Shown here: one piece after another, positions 11,758 to 24,300 of the stretch
Layout of the letters: every line of letters starts with the position of its first letter
Numbering within the stretch: the stretch's first letter is position 1
Translations under genes and position numbers: made by a program
NCBI GenBank assembly: GCA_038501625.1
Contig: JAZAYU010000087.1
Coordinates: 2,100,001-2,164,000 of the forward strand
Length of the DNA: 64,000 bases
Source: Corbicula japonica
Taxonomy: Eukaryota; Mollusca; Bivalvia; Venerida; Cyrenidae
Direction: 5' to 3'
Notes under the pieces: model-generated
Database searches by the model: none
What the model was told of the DNA's origin: nothing
What the model saw: only the letters and a program-made list of their open reading frames with translations

Positions 11758-14700
11758 CTTAAAAATAACCAGAAATAAACACGTTAACCCTTTCCTCCAT
11801 AGACACATCTTTAGTGCATGGGCGAACAGTTTAGATCCAGATCAGCCGGCACATCTGTGCCGTCTGATCAGGATCTAAACTGTTCACTTTTATTTTGTTC
11901 GGTTTTTAATGACGAAAATGCGACCAGTGCAGATCCTGATCAGATGGCATGGATGTGCCCGCTGATCTGGATCTACACTGGTGGCACATGCGAAAAAAGG
12001 CATATATGTGGAGGAAAGGGTTCAGATTAAAAAAATAACAAGAAACATCATACTCTTGCAAATAAATCAGTCATGTAATCTTTTAAATTCACCATGTGGT
12101 ATCTTGTGTGTTACTGTAAGAGAAAGTAACTGACTATAAGGAGTTGGGTTTGATTTGTCAAAGGGACCTGGTTTTAGAAAACTAGAAATGTGTCCATAGG
12201 ACACGGATGCCCCCGCTATGCATCGTTTTCAGATACTAAAGTGCAATGATGGGAATAATAGCATTTCAAAGACAGTGATGTTCGAGTAATTATAAGAATA
12301 TGCATAAACTTGATGATCAAGTAAATTATTTGTATTTGTGGCACTGTTGTCTTCTCATTACGAAATGTCTGTGAAGAAGTTGGTGGTAATGCAATGCGAT
12401 GTCATAGTGAACATTTGTGCCAAGTTATTTTGAAATCCCTTCATTCATAAAGAAGTTATAGCCCGAACAAGTAAATTAAAGTTTTAGTAACTGTGACCTT
12501 GACCTTGGACTTACAGGCATGGGTAATGTACGCAACACACCGCCTTGTCATGGTGAACATTTGTTCCAAGTTATTTTGAAAACCCTCCATTCAAAACAAA
12601 GTTATAGCCCGGACAAGGAAATTCTACCGTCATTGTTCGAATATAAGCCGCACTCATGTATAAGCTGCACCGCCCCAAAACGTGATAGAACAGATGAAAA
12701 TGGCTTAACACAATGTATTGACCATATCGCCAGAGAAAGTCACATGATCTTATCTAGGTAAACAGTTTAACTGGCTGGAAACTCTCACAGCGTTTATTTG
12801 CACTTGAAATACACACCTCAAGCCTGAATTAGGAATTTATGATGTTTAATTGGTGTGTACCCCAATGCAAAGGGTCTGGTCATGAAGAAGGCGTATCAAT
12901 GCATCAGTTTCCAAGTAATTTAAAACAAAAGAAGGCAAGAATCCTTTATTTATTTCATAAATGTATAGAATTTGAAGGCCGCATGTTAAAACTGAATGCA
13001 TAATATGTTATATCTCTATGCAAATGACTTCATCAAATCCATATTTTTATATGATTTTAACAATTTGTTGGTGTGCATAAAATTAAGCAGTTAGGTCAAG
13101 TATTTGTCTTTTAAACTCCAGATTTGGAAGGTAAGAATACACATATCAGCTTTATCCACCAACAACAACTTTGTTATAACACAGTCAACGAGAATATACA
13201 GCAAACATTTTAAGATAGCTGACTTCCATTACTATGATACGCTGAGAAGTGTCCTTCAAAGTGCAAATTCTATCCATATTTGCCTATAATAAAATGCCTA
13301 TAATAAAAAACCAACAAGCAATTCTCCCAAAAAGAGGCGAATTGACAATAGAGATGACACTGGCGCTGCATCAGAAAGTGAGGAACGACTTCATGCTCAA
13401 ACAGACAGGCATACCTAACATTTGTTACAATCAATTTTCACTTTAAAACATTATTCTGTCGAACCAAAGAATGAAACATGAAATTTCACACTGGATTACC
13501 AACCTTGTCTGTGTTCAACTCTATTCTAGAGTTGTTAGTTCCAAATAAAAACATAAGTTCTATCATTTAGTGGGACCGACGTAGTCGAGATCAATTTATA
13601 TGTGGTGCTTATTATTTTGATTCTGATGATGAGATGGTTGATGATGATTATGATTATGATGATGATGATGATGATGATAACGACACCAGTTAACCTTTCA
13701 GAACACACAAGCAATATATCTGGATGATTAGTTTCTGCTTACATTTATGAAGTTAAAATTAGGATTACTAAACAAAGACTTGGAAAGGCGTTTCAGCATA
13801 TCTATGGCAACAGTTACAAAGATACTTAAAACTTATCACCCTATCAATGATAAGAATATGTACGTGCCTACATACCCTGCAATACCGCTACATTGTCCAC
13901 CTATGACTTCTGCATCAGACAATTTAATTGTCATTCACAATTCATTTGGTTTCTAATTTTTCTTTGACTTCCCCAACACATTGATTTAATATGGAACCTG
14001 TAAGTTGTCTTACAAACAAATGCTTTATGTATAAAACTTTCCACAAAGAAATTGTACCCTTTATTGAAAGCTTTTTTCCACCTTGTTTTATGTAGTCACT
14101 AATTTTAATTATAGAGCATGACTTGGGAATCTCATTCAGTGTTTTAGTCCACTCTATTTAACTTGTAGATGCCATTCTAACTTAAGTTTAAAACAGAGAG
14201 CAGAGAATAAATGCACAGATTACTGCATGGTAAACATGTTATAAATTTAAAATTTATAATAAACTTTAAACATGTTGAAATGTTCAAGTGCATATTGTTT
14301 ATTTATTATGGTCTTTATCTTGGCTTATCAGTACTAATTACAAGCAAAGTCCTCTGGTGAAAGCTGGTCAGTGTATTGCTATTATTAACACAGCAGCTGC
14401 TGCGAGATAACATGTTTACCTAGAACAGACCATGTGATCACTTGTTGATACGGTCAATAAGCAGCCAAACCTGTGTATTAGCCGCACCCCCAACTTTTTA
14501 CTTCCAAACTCTGGGGAAAAGTGCGGCTTATATTCAAACAATGACGGTATTTTTAGTAACAGTGACCTTGACCTTGGACCTACAGGCATGGACATGGTAC
14601 ACAACTCACCACCTTGTCATGGTGAACATTTCTGCCAAGTTATTTTGAAATTACTCTATTCCTAACATAGTTACAACCCTGACAAGAAAATTCTATTTTA

Positions 14701-17700
14701 GTAACAGTGACCTTGACCTTGCACCTACAGGCATGGGCATGGTACGGGACACACCATCTTGTCATGATGAACATTTGTGTCAAGTTATTTTGAAATCAAT
14801 CTATTCCTAACAAAGTTACAGCCCAGACAAGAGAATTCTATTTTTAGTAACAGTGACCTTGACCTACAGGCATGGGCATGGTACGCGATACACCGCCCTG
14901 TCATGGTGAACATTTGTGTCAAGTTATTTTTAAATCCCTCCATTTATAATGAAGTTACAGCCTGGACAAGAAAATTCTATTTTTAGTAACAGTGACCTTG
15001 ACCTTGGACCTTCAGGCTTGGGTATTGTGCGGACACACTGCCTTGTCATAGTGAACATTTGTGCAAAGTTATTTTGAAATCCCTCCATTCATAACAGAGT
15101 AACAGCCCGGACAAGAGAATTCTATTTTAAGTAACAGTGACCTTGACCTTTGACCTACAGGCATGGGCATGGTACGCAACACATTGCCCTGTCATGCTGA
15201 ACATTTGTACCAAGTTATTTTGAAATCCCTCCATTCATAACAAAGTAACAGCCCAGACAAGAAAATTCTATTTTTAGTAACAGTGACCTTGACCTTCGAC
15301 ATAAAGGCTTGGGCATGTACGTGACATACCATCTTGATATGGTGAACAATTATACCAAGTTATTTAAAAATCCAATAAGAAATAACAAAGTTACAGAGCG
15401 GACAAGATTTTACAAGAAAATTCTATTTTTAGTAACAGTGACCTTGACCTTGGACCTACAGGCATGGGTATTGTCACGACATACCGCCTTGTTATGGTGA
15501 ACATTTGTGCCAAGTTATTTTGAAATCCCTCCATTCCAAACAAAGTTAAGGGCTAAGTGTATATTTTTCTTAACACAAAATGTAAGTGAAAAAGGGGCAT
15601 AATTTGAACTAGAAATGTGTCCATAGGACACGGATGCCCCCGCTATGCATGTTTGTCATGGTGAACATTTATGCAAAGTTATTTGAAAATCCAATAAGTA
15701 ATAACAAACTCACAGCCCAGACAAGAAAATTCTGGTTTTAGTAATAGTGACCTTGACCTTGGACCTACAGGCACGGGAATTGTACACAACGCCTTGTCAT
15801 AGTGAACATTTGTGCCAAATTATTTTGAAATCACTTTGTAAATAACAAAGTTATAGCCAGTACAAGAAATTTTTATTTTTTGTAACAGTGACCTTGACCT
15901 TGGACCTACAGGCATGGGTACTGTACACAACACATTGTCTTGATATAATGAACATTTATACCAAGTTATTTTAAAATCCAATAAGAAATAACAAAGTAAC
16001 AGAGCAGACAAGATTTTTCCAACAAAATTCTATTTTTAGTAACAGTGACCTTGACCTTGGACCTTAAGGCTTGGGTGTTGTACGCGACACACCGCCTTGT
16101 CATGGTGAACATTTGTGCCAAGTTATTTTGAAATCCCTCCATTCATAAGGAAGTTACAGCCCGGACAAGAAAATTCTATTTTTAGTACCAGTGACCTTGA
16201 CCTTGGACCTACAGGCATGGGTATTGTACGCGACACACCGTCTTGATATGGTGAACATTCATACCAAGTTATTTTAAAATCCAATAAGAAATAACAAAGT
16301 TACAGAGCGGACACGATTTTTCCAACAAAATTCTATTTTTAGTAACAGTGACCTTGACCTTGGACCTACAGGCATGGGTGTTGTACGCGACACACCGCCT
16401 TGTCATGGTGAACATTTGTGCCAAGTTATTTTGAAATCCCTCCATTCATAAGGAAGTTACAGCCCGGACAAGAAAATTCTATTTTTAGTAACAGTGACCT
16501 TGACCTTGGACCTACAGGCATGGGTATTGTACGCGACACACCGGCTTGATATGGTGAACATTCATACCAAGTTATTTTAAAATCCAATAAAAAATAACAA
16601 AGTTACAGAGCGGACACGATTTTCGAACATACACACACACTGACACACACACACACCCACCCACCCACCCACAGCCAGGGTGAACACTATATGCCCTTCC
16701 GCCATTACATGGCGGGGGCATAAAAATATTGAAAGCAGGGTTATGGGTCTTGTTGGTTATGATGTAGATTTTGATGGTGAAAATATATTTCAAGTTTCAA
16801 GGCAGTATCTCAAGTAGTTTTAAAGTTATGGGCAAAATGCATATTTTGCTTAACACAAAATATAAGAAACAAGATAATTATATTCCTATTAAAACTAATG
16901 TAAATGGAAGTATCAAAGGGCCATAACTTCTGAACGGAACATGTAAGAGCAAAACCCCACCTTTATGCACAACAACATATCAGGCCAAGCATTGTGGTAA
17001 AGTTTCATCAAATTCCCACAAGTAGTGTAGGAGGAGTTGTGTTCACAAGATATATTCCTATTAAAACTAATGTAAATGGAATTATCAAAGGGCCATAACT
17101 TCTGAACGGAACATGTAAGAGCAAAACCCGACCTTTATGCACAACAACATATCAGGCCAAGCATCGTGGTCATTTCATTCCGACCAGTAGTGTAGGAGGA
17201 GTTGCGTTCACAAGAATATCGGACGGATAGACAGACGGACGGACGGACGGACAGGAGCAACTCTTAATGCCCGTCGCCATTTCATGGCGGGGGCATAAAA
17301 AAACTCTGGATTGTATATAAATGTTAAAATTTTTTACTGATTACTATTTTAAAGAAAAGGTGTTCTAGTCCTATAAAAAGCATTTGCAAGCATACACAGA
17401 TCATCGGATACGCTCTCTTTTGTTCTGACCACAGGGCTTTTTTTCAATGCAAGGGGAAGGGGCCCATGCCCTATAATTTGGGGAAAAAAGCGTTATTTTT
17501 TCTCAAAAGGGGAATGAAAAACCTGATGTAAAGTTACTGTTTGGGGAAAACTGCATGATTTTAAAGAAATTTTCTGAGGGGAAGGCGCCCATAAACGGCC
17601 CCTACTAAAGAAGGAAAAAAAGCCCTGGACCACTATGGTGCCAGTACATAGATCATCCCTAAAACCAGTTAACTTACAAGATATCCATTGGATTAATGGC

Positions 17701-20700
17701 TGTTGCTAAACCTTTAAGTACTCTAGTATTTATTCAAACTTTCGAACATTAAGCATTATTAACTTAGTTCATATTGTCCTAAAACCAGGTTTCTCAGTAA
17801 GATTATCAAAAATTGGCTACCTTGTGCTTTTTGGTCAAGATCTCTCATTAAACTGAAGTTCCTTTGAAGCTCTCCAGGTAATGACTCTAAACCTGAAAAA
17901 AACAACACTCAGATTGATTTCTAACAAAATGTAAGTTCTGATGATGCCCCCCAAACACTGTACATGTGTATAAGCAAGTGTGGTTTCTCCCATTATCAGT
18001 TTTTATAACAGCCAATCAGAAAGCAAGATTCATAAAAGTTTTTATAAGGTCATCAAAATGACCTGAAGAAGTTAGTAAAATGGAAATTTATGAATGTTAT
18101 GCCACATAAAACACACATATATTCAGACTGTATGTCTTATGCAGAGTGTCAACACTTTCCAATGTTTACAACACTATTTACAAATTACATAGACACAGAT
18201 ATTTCAATATAACATTTTGAATGCTTTGACAGTTACAGTGATCACAAGTCCTGATCATGGCATTCATGCATATTTTTGTGGCATTTTGTAGGCGATAAAC
18301 TGATTGGTTGGGAAGGTTGTTGATAAAAGATTGTTTTTGTAACTTGTCGTCCTTCCTGATAATGTAGTGGTTTTACGAGATGGTTTTAATCAGACTGTCA
18401 GTCACACTGAATAAATTCATGTAATAGAGGTACCATAGATTCGAACATAATCCATGTTTCATTGAGCATACTAATTGTTCTTTCTGCACATTGAAAAAGT
18501 GATACAAACACACGTTTGTGAGTGTCTGTTGTCAGAGAAAACAGGACTGTGTAAATCAACCAATTAAGAACAGATTATCTCGGCAGTTATGCTGTCACAC
18601 ACAATTTATGCTATGATGGCCCAAATGAGATTAAAGTTGGTATATTGTTCTTTGATGACCTGCTAATTGTGAGCATGTAACTTGTAAGTGGTAAATGATA
18701 ATCTTGTCACGTCAGTTATCAGGTGATTAAAGGTTTAATATATAACAAATAATAATCAAAAATGAAAACAATAATGAAGTAAGTTAATATAGTTAAAGTG
18801 ATAACGTTGAATTTGTGTGTCACATGTAGGATGCCAGGATGCCTTAAAATTTTTCTGGGGAAGGCCCTGTAAAATAGGGACCAATCCAGTTTGTGAAATG
18901 ATTTATAAAGTTGATAATCAGAATCTGTCAAATACTCCAAACCCTCTTGAGTTTTATGTGCAGGGGTTTTTTTCCTTAACAAACTGACGCCGATAGTCGG
19001 CATCTTCCCCGGGAAAAAAAATTCCCCAACGAAAATTTTTTCCCCAACGAAAATCACTTTCCCCCTTGTAAAGTGATAATTTTTTAGCAAAATGTCAAAG
19101 GAAGCTTAATTTATAGTTATGCTTAATCTATTTCATCCAAAATCTGCACAATTTTCACGAATATTTGTTAGGAATTAGGTACATACGCAACCTAGTATTA
19201 TTTGTCGGATGTTACTAAATTTAGAATCGCTACGTCACAGACACTGTATCCTGGTCGTCAACTTAAACATTACTGGTACTGGATTATCGTCGTGTTGGGA
19301 ATATAAAGGCATTCTACCTGCCATTTTAAAGTGGATTTTTCAATAGTTGTGTACCGTTAGTGAGCGTACGGCCGTAAATTACGGCTAAAATACGACTTGT
19401 CTGCCGAATTTCTTGTCCCGCGGATTTCCAAAAAAGAAAATCACAACCATCAACGTAGACAGTCGTAGTAAATTTAAACCCCGCCTATAATCTTTCAGGT
19501 CACGCCGTTTACCATTAGATAGTCAAAGATGTTTTGCTGAAATAGTAAGTTCCGCCCACTTTAAAAATACCAACCAGTCAAGTAAACACAATGCGCGCCG
19601 AGGAATGTATTCTGACACCGGGCAAAAAAAGAATCTGTTGTTTTGATAATTGACAATTAATTGAAGATTAACTGAGTAAATTGCTAGTTGTCGTATAGTG
19701 TCTTCGTCATGCTTTTAAATGGATGCGGCTTGTTTGCACTGTAAGGTAAAACGAACGACGAATAATGCAAAATACGAACAGAATACGGCGCCATGTTCTG
19801 TCACAAAAATACGAATCAGGTGAAACACACATTCAGAACTGTGCCGGGCAATCATTTTTGTACCAAAAATTTTATATCCTGTAAGTTCCGGAGTATTCAT
19901 TGAAGTCCAAATTTACGATGTGATTCACAACTACAATAAAAATTTATTATCCCGACATTTAAAAGCCAAAGTACCATGTAATTTTATATTTTATGATCAT
20001 TTATCATCGTTCGTCGCGTGTTGTATTAGCATGTGCGTATCAGGGTGGGGGGTCAATGGAATTGCTCGAACCGTCCTTTTGAGCAGCAATATTTAATGGG
20101 GAATTCAGCAATTAAGTCGGAAATTATCAATAACTACCCAAGCACTGACCTAAACAAAAGATTTCTGGAAATCTTGCATCCGAAATGATTTTGATTAAAA
20201 AAAACACAATTATTAGATACATTTTAAGCAGGCTTTGAAAGTGAGCATGTATAAATAAACTTATTCTTGTACTGTTAAAGAACAGATAACAAAATAATAT
20301 GCCTCTGTATGCTAAATAGACTGCTTGGTAATGGAAGACAAAGTAAAAAAAAGAAAGACAGAAGCATAAACTTGAGTATAAACATTCACTGCAGCTAATA
20401 CAAGTAAGAAAACTAAATTTTCCCCAATTTTGTATTTTTCACGCATATTTCCCCTTTTGACCAGCGTCCAGTGTCTTCCCCTCTTCCTTAAAAAAAACCC
20501 TGATGTGGAATGCGCTGTCAGTAATTTAGCAAGTAATATTAGATGATAAATCTTCACAGCTACAGAAGTGTTACCAATAATATTGCAGAAGTCTGGTGTG
20601 GTTAACTAGCATATTGCTTTGCCCAGGGTGCTACGATAATAAAAAGATGAATGATGGATGTTCATTGAATGATGAAAAAATCATATTTTTTGATGGGGTG

Positions 20701-21130
20701 AGGGATGATATGATAATTGTGAAAGATGATCATTTACTAGCACTTGTCCAGTTGGGTAAGAAGCAGTGGCTATAAAGCTTGGCCTTTAATAAGATCAGGC
20801 TGTCAGTCTGAGCAATGTCTGGCAATAAACGTCAATAAAATTAAATATAAACACATTTTCATAGTCACGAGAGGGTACAGAATCGGAAACTTCATATAAA
20901 TAATATAAAAAAATAATTGCTGTTAGCCTGTTGTTGTTGTTTGCGCCAAAACATAAACAATACGTTTAATTTCCGATCGAAGTCCATAATTACATTACTG
21001 ACTAAGGATTTTTGTTGTTCATTTTGTTCAGTTTCTGTATGTTGATAAGATAAATCGATATGTTATATAAATTGACTAGAAATACGCTCATACTATCCAA
21101 ATAATGCTCCAAATACATTGCAGTCGCCAT
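11591..21130 (-). CDS. ING5: ING4/ING5-type inhibitor of growth protein, 5' part only
   Basis: Three coding exons on the minus strand (21130-21094, 17892-17821, 11757-11591) join in phase. They give the first 92 residues of an ING protein, starting MATAMYLEHYLDS and ending DDKVQLAMQTYEM. This is the N-terminal ING domain, a helical dimerisation module. ING4/ING5 are subunits of HBO1 and MOZ/MORF histone acetyltransferase complexes that read H3K4me3 through a C-terminal PHD finger. The start MATAMYLEHYLDS equals that of vertebrate ING5. The following VDKHIRRL segment, the basic region and the PHD exons are not found down to position 1; they may lie in the gap at 9889-10388 or outside the window. 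The gene is divergent from OPA1. Introns hold pearl-like, THAP and CAGGG elements. ING4 and ING5 split in vertebrates, so a mollusc copy may be co-orthologous to both. Confidence 0.93.
11784..12023. repeat. TTAACCCTTT palindromic element, copy 1
   Basis: Near-complete 240-bp copy: TTAACCCTTTCCTCCATA left end, GGAGGAAAGGGTT right end, and four internal GATCCAGATCAGC/GATCAGGATCTA palindromes. The only copy found before 28.9 kb. Confidence 0.85.
12842..13003 (+). pseudogene. THAP-domain transposase fragment
   Basis: Open 53-codon frame starting MFNWCVPQC with the CxxxC and later HQFP seen at the start of THAP fingers. The distal Cys/His pair and the catalytic part are not in frame. Coding debris of the surrounding transposon; an undetected intron is possible. 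Confidence 0.55.
13747..13956 (+). pseudogene. transposase HTH fragment
   Basis: The first 25 residues read as a transposase-type helix-turn-helix (LLNKDLERRFSISMATVTKI), after which the frame loses resemblance. Part of the same dead transposon. Confidence 0.5.
15607..16726 (+). mobile_element. second family B element, apparently nested
   Basis: Begins with the same AACTAGAAAT plus GTGTCCATAGGACAC hairpin. It carries its own CAGTGACCTTGACCTTGGAC units, an ACAC/CACC microsatellite (16625-16672) and a terminal hairpin ending GGCGGGGGCATA. The body of the outer element seems to resume afterwards, since TTAACACAAAAT units occur on both sides. Confidence 0.6.
17432..17627. mobile_element. CAGGG-ended MITE with 5-bp target duplication (hAT5-like)
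   Basis: Ends are CAGGGCTTTTTTTC and its complement. Direct repeats GACCA flank at 17427-17431 and 17628-17632. A 5-bp duplication with CAGGG ends fits the hAT5 group; superfamily assignment is inference. In ING5 intron 2. Confidence 0.7.
17821..17892 (-). CDS. ING5: ING5 exon 2
   Basis: After acceptor TTTTTTTCAG it encodes (S)LESLPGELQRNFSLMRDLDQ then KAQ, ending in phase 1 at donor GTAGCC. It completes the Ser codon left by exon 1 and the Asp codon of exon 3. Confidence 0.95.
17898..18955. other. ING5 intron 1 proximal part, no feature
   Basis: AT-rich intron sequence without recognised repeats or open frames. Confidence 0.6.
18961..20502. mobile_element. CAGGG-ended 1.5-kb element with 5-bp target duplication
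   Basis: Ends CAGGGGTTTTTTTCC and complement of CAGGGTTTTTTTTAAGG. Direct repeats ATGTG flank at 18956-18960 and 20503-20507. No transposase frame is recognised. Subterminal TTCCCC runs repeat at both ends. Lies in ING5 intron 1 and is related in its ends to 17432-17627. Confidence 0.7.
21094..21130 (-). CDS. ING5: ING5 exon 1
   Basis: ATG at 21130 reading down, encoding MATAMYLEHYLD plus one base, then donor GTATGAGC. The start context CAAGATGGCGAC also resembles a YY1 site at a start codon, common in housekeeping genes. Confidence 0.93.
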
Positions 21131-21228
21131 CTTGGTACTGTTTTTTACATGATCACGTGACAACACGTAGCGCAATGATAATAGTCTAGTGGTTTCATAT
21201 GCTACTTAGTATTCATTTATATCATAGC
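21131..21228 (-). promoter_or_regulatory. putative ING5 promoter / 5' UTR
   Basis: The stretch just upstream of the ING5 start contains a palindromic E-box CACGTG at 21154-21159 within TCACGTGA. A YY1-like CAAGATGGC overlaps the start codon. The region is bounded upstream by the tRNA-Pro gene. Motifs are seen directly; promoter activity is inference. Confidence 0.45.
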
Positions 21229-21300
21229 GGCTCGTTGGTCTAGGGGTATGATTCTCGCTTTGGGTGCGAGAGGTCCCGGGTTCAAATCCCGGACGAGCCC
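21229..21300 (+). tRNA. tRNA-Pro (anticodon UGG)
   Basis: The acceptor arms GGCTCGT and ACGAGCC pair perfectly. The anticodon stem CTCGC/GCGAG encloses loop TTTGGGT with anticodon TGG, reading Pro CCA codons. The T arm CCGGGTTCAAATCCCGG matches the B box and TGGTCTAGGGG the A box. It is 72 bases with no intron. It lies about 100 bp upstream of the ING5 start on the opposite strand. Confidence 0.97.
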
Positions 21301-21305
21301 AAAAG

Positions 21306-21311
21306 TTTTTT
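21306..21311 (+). terminator. RNA polymerase III T-run terminator
   Basis: Six T residues begin five bases after the tRNA-Pro 3' end, the usual pol III stop. Confidence 0.85.
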
Positions 21312-24300
21312 GGAAATCAATTTTCGTATCGAACAGTAACTTTTTATTAATTCCAATAGCTAATATTGGAGTGTAACATATTTTTTAAAATTCATTTTAA
21401 TTAAAATCTGTGTTTTTAGAAGAGTTAGGCACTAATTTACACAAACATAGTTTATCAAGCAGGGGCGGATCCAGGATTTCAGCAAGGGGGGTTCAACTCA
21501 GCGAGTCGTATTTTTAACAGCACCAATTTGCAACTTCCTTCGGACATTTCCAGGGTTCTCTATAAATAATGTTTGTAAAAGGCCCCAATGAATTTTAAGT
21601 CCTAACTAATCTAGGGGGTCCGCGGGCTGCTCCCCGGAAAATTTATATGCCAAGACCTGAATTCTGAAGTATTTTGTGGGAATTTTATAGCAGGTTTTGA
21701 ACTACTTCTTCATACTTGATTTTAACTATTTCATTGTGAGCAGTAGTGATGCAATTATAAGCACTCAGATCCAAACACTGCCTCATTATCTGAGTCTAGA
21801 TATGCGCCTTACAATGTTTCAACTAAAGAAGTTGTTAATTAGAGCAAAACTGCTCGAAATGGCTAAGTTTAGGGTTCCCAGTTTCTGGCCAATACTTTCG
21901 CCAGTTGGAAAATGTTGAAGACATTTTAGATGCACTAATAACTGCTAGTTGTGGAATGGGGTTTAGAGAGAAAATTAGCAGTGAGATACTTTTGGTCTCC
22001 TAATGGACAAAACTATCATTATCTTTTGATTCATTTTGCATAAAACACATTTATGAACGTTAATCTGCCGAGTACATAGTCAACTTTTAAAAGTGATGGC
22101 TTTACTGTACAAGTAAAGTAAACACTGTGTATGGAGAAAAAAAATATCCGATTTCTTTTACTGCTGACGTGGAAAATCGTTATTGAAGTTAAGAAATTAG
22201 AGGGTTACTTTAGTTTTTTATGTAGTTTAAACACCTTAACTGCCATAGAATATTAAGAACCTTCCTCTCTAGGTATCAGAACTCGGCGAATAATCCGCTG
22301 GCTTCCATCACAGTTATGTCAAAATTTGTCAGAATAATAAGATATGTTGTCTCCGTAAACTTAAAAATCTATAATGTTTAATTAGTGTATAAGAAGTATC
22401 ATAATAAAGTAATATTGTTTTTAGTTAGAAATAATTTGGAAAAACGGTGCGGTGCCAACATAAGACGGGAGATATTTTGACTTTTGAATTTATATTTTCA
22501 CGACCAGCGTGAAAGTCATTCGATCCTACTAAAGCACTGACAAATTAAAGCAGAAACGAATGTGTAATGATTTTGGTAAAAATCCTGGAACGACATTGGC
22601 GCGCACATATTTTTGAGGATTTTTAAAAAATATTTTCTATGATTTGAGCACCACTCTACCTCAGTAAATTACTCTATACGAACTTACAGCATTTGTGCTC
22701 GTGATCATTACTTTTTGCCTTTGATGGCTCGCCGCCGGACGTGATATCGAATTTTTTTTATTCAAACTTCATTTCTTTCTTGCAAATATAAGCATGAGAA
22801 TGAATGTTAAATTTTATTCCACAGACTCAAACTGCGAATTTTTATAAGTTGCAAAAGGTCCTGTGATTTATCAATCGCCCATGACGATAGATTGGGGGAC
22901 GGAAGTAACGTGCAATAATTAGTTTTCCATTGATTAACAATTGACTACTTTGTTGTTTTGATTAAAATTAAAGCATTTAGTCACATACAGTGGCAAGTGT
23001 GCAGGGGTGCGAAGTTGTTTATTGGCAATACACAGGTTCGAACTGAGAGCAAGTAATATGCGTGAAGTCCAAGTTCTGACACTCAAGGTCATCACAGAGG
23101 CCGCATTTTTGTCGTCAAATGAAACAATTTGTACCAAACTTATTGTCCATTTCTTTCCGGAAACCATTAATATTAATTCGTATCCACAAACTTCGAACCT
23201 CGAACAACCCGGGACAAACAAAATTGGGGAAATTAGGGGGTTAATCTAATATTAATGTTCCCATGACTCGTATGTTTCTCACTGACCACGGTACCTGTAT
23301 AAAGGTATTCGTAGATCGTTGAAAGTAAGATGGTACCGCAGTGTACACACAAACAAGTATAAAGAAACTAGTTCATAGATCCCTGTAACAAGCTCGACTA
23401 GTCAAGGGTGGAGCCTGAGGGGTTTGCTCGAACCCTCTTTTGGGCAGCAATATATTTTTCGTGCGGAGTTTTGCCCAGAATATTAGAACTGGAGTTTTGA
23501 CCAGAAAATTAGAACTTGTCATATAACAGCCCTTAGACTGCCTCAAACTTCAGTTCTGGAACTCTTGCATCCGATTATGCCAGTAATTTAAATTTTTCGC
23601 CTTTCCCTAGGCCTGAATTGATAAAACTCTCACCATATTCAACAATAACAAGTGGACTATAAACCAATAATTCGACGGCAAGCACAGACCCATTATCATA
23701 CTGACTTTTTATACTGTCTGTCCTTTAAAAATCGATAATCTACAGTCAGGTAGACTTTTAGCGGTGAAACATAAAAACTGTTCACATATGTGGACGTTTA
23801 TAAGTTGTTTTCATTATAAATTAACAAGTTTCTTAAAAAGTATCATATATATTAATTCTAAGTGGAATAAGCTTTTCAGCTAGATATGTATTTTTTTAAT
23901 ATATATAAAGTTTGAAAAAATATTTGAAGCCGTCAAAAGTTGCGACCCAGATTCTTATCGCTGTCATATACAAATAGAAGGAAAATGTTTCGCATTGATT
24001 TGAATGCTAACTGGGTCGTGCACGAAGGGGCATCCTATATATAGAAAAGCCCTTGTTGCGCACAATTAGTTGTGCTAGTCTTGACTTACTGTGGCGTCTA
24101 TTTTGAAATTGATTCTTTTATTGCCCAAGCTATTTTTTCCTCTATACTTGTTGGCTGTGTGGGAAGGCTGTGTCTTCTGGATGTTGCCATTCCTGATATG
24201 CATCTTTCACTTTTATTCTCAGTAAAAAATAAATAGATCTAAACGACGATTGTCTACAGAAGTTGAGACATGCGCAGTGAAACAGTCAAAGCATTGGAAG

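Larger units (their letters stand above)
12627..14547 (+). mobile_element. THAP-type DNA transposon relic, TA target duplication
   Basis: Inverted ends begin CCGTCATTGTTCGAATATAA and end with the complement carrying CAATGACGG. TA flanks both sides; removing the insert plus one TA restores the family B consensus GAAATTCTATTTTTAG. Internal coding scraps: a THAP-like zinc finger start (12842-13003, WCVPQCKGSG then MHQFP); a basic/acidic stretch SPKKRRIDNRDD (13323-13418); and a helix-turn-helix LGLLNKDLERRFSISMATVT (13762 on). THAP plus this HTH is the order seen in some eukaryotic IS5-related transposons. No DDE catalytic core is visible, so it is dead. A GAT microsatellite lies at 13655-13680. 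Confidence 0.8.
12180..17297 (+). mobile_element. pearl/Helentron-like element, family B, composite
   Basis: The 5' end AACTAGAAAT is followed by hairpin GTGTCCATAGGACAC, then GATGCCCCCGC. The body is an array of about 145-160-bp units with CAGTGACCTTGACCTTGGAC, then units with TCAAAGGGCCATAACTTCTG (16914, 17084). A GACG microsatellite (17220-17252) and terminal hairpin with GGCGGGGGCAT (17269-17297) follow. The THAP transposon (12627-14547) and what looks like a second complete copy (15607-16726) are inserted in it. It lies in ING5 intron 2, antisense to ING5. Confidence 0.75.

Noticed and set aside
18719..19090. 123-codon minus-strand frame
   Set aside because: It straddles the end of the CAGGG element and includes its FVGEKIFVGEFFF-type low-complexity end repeats.
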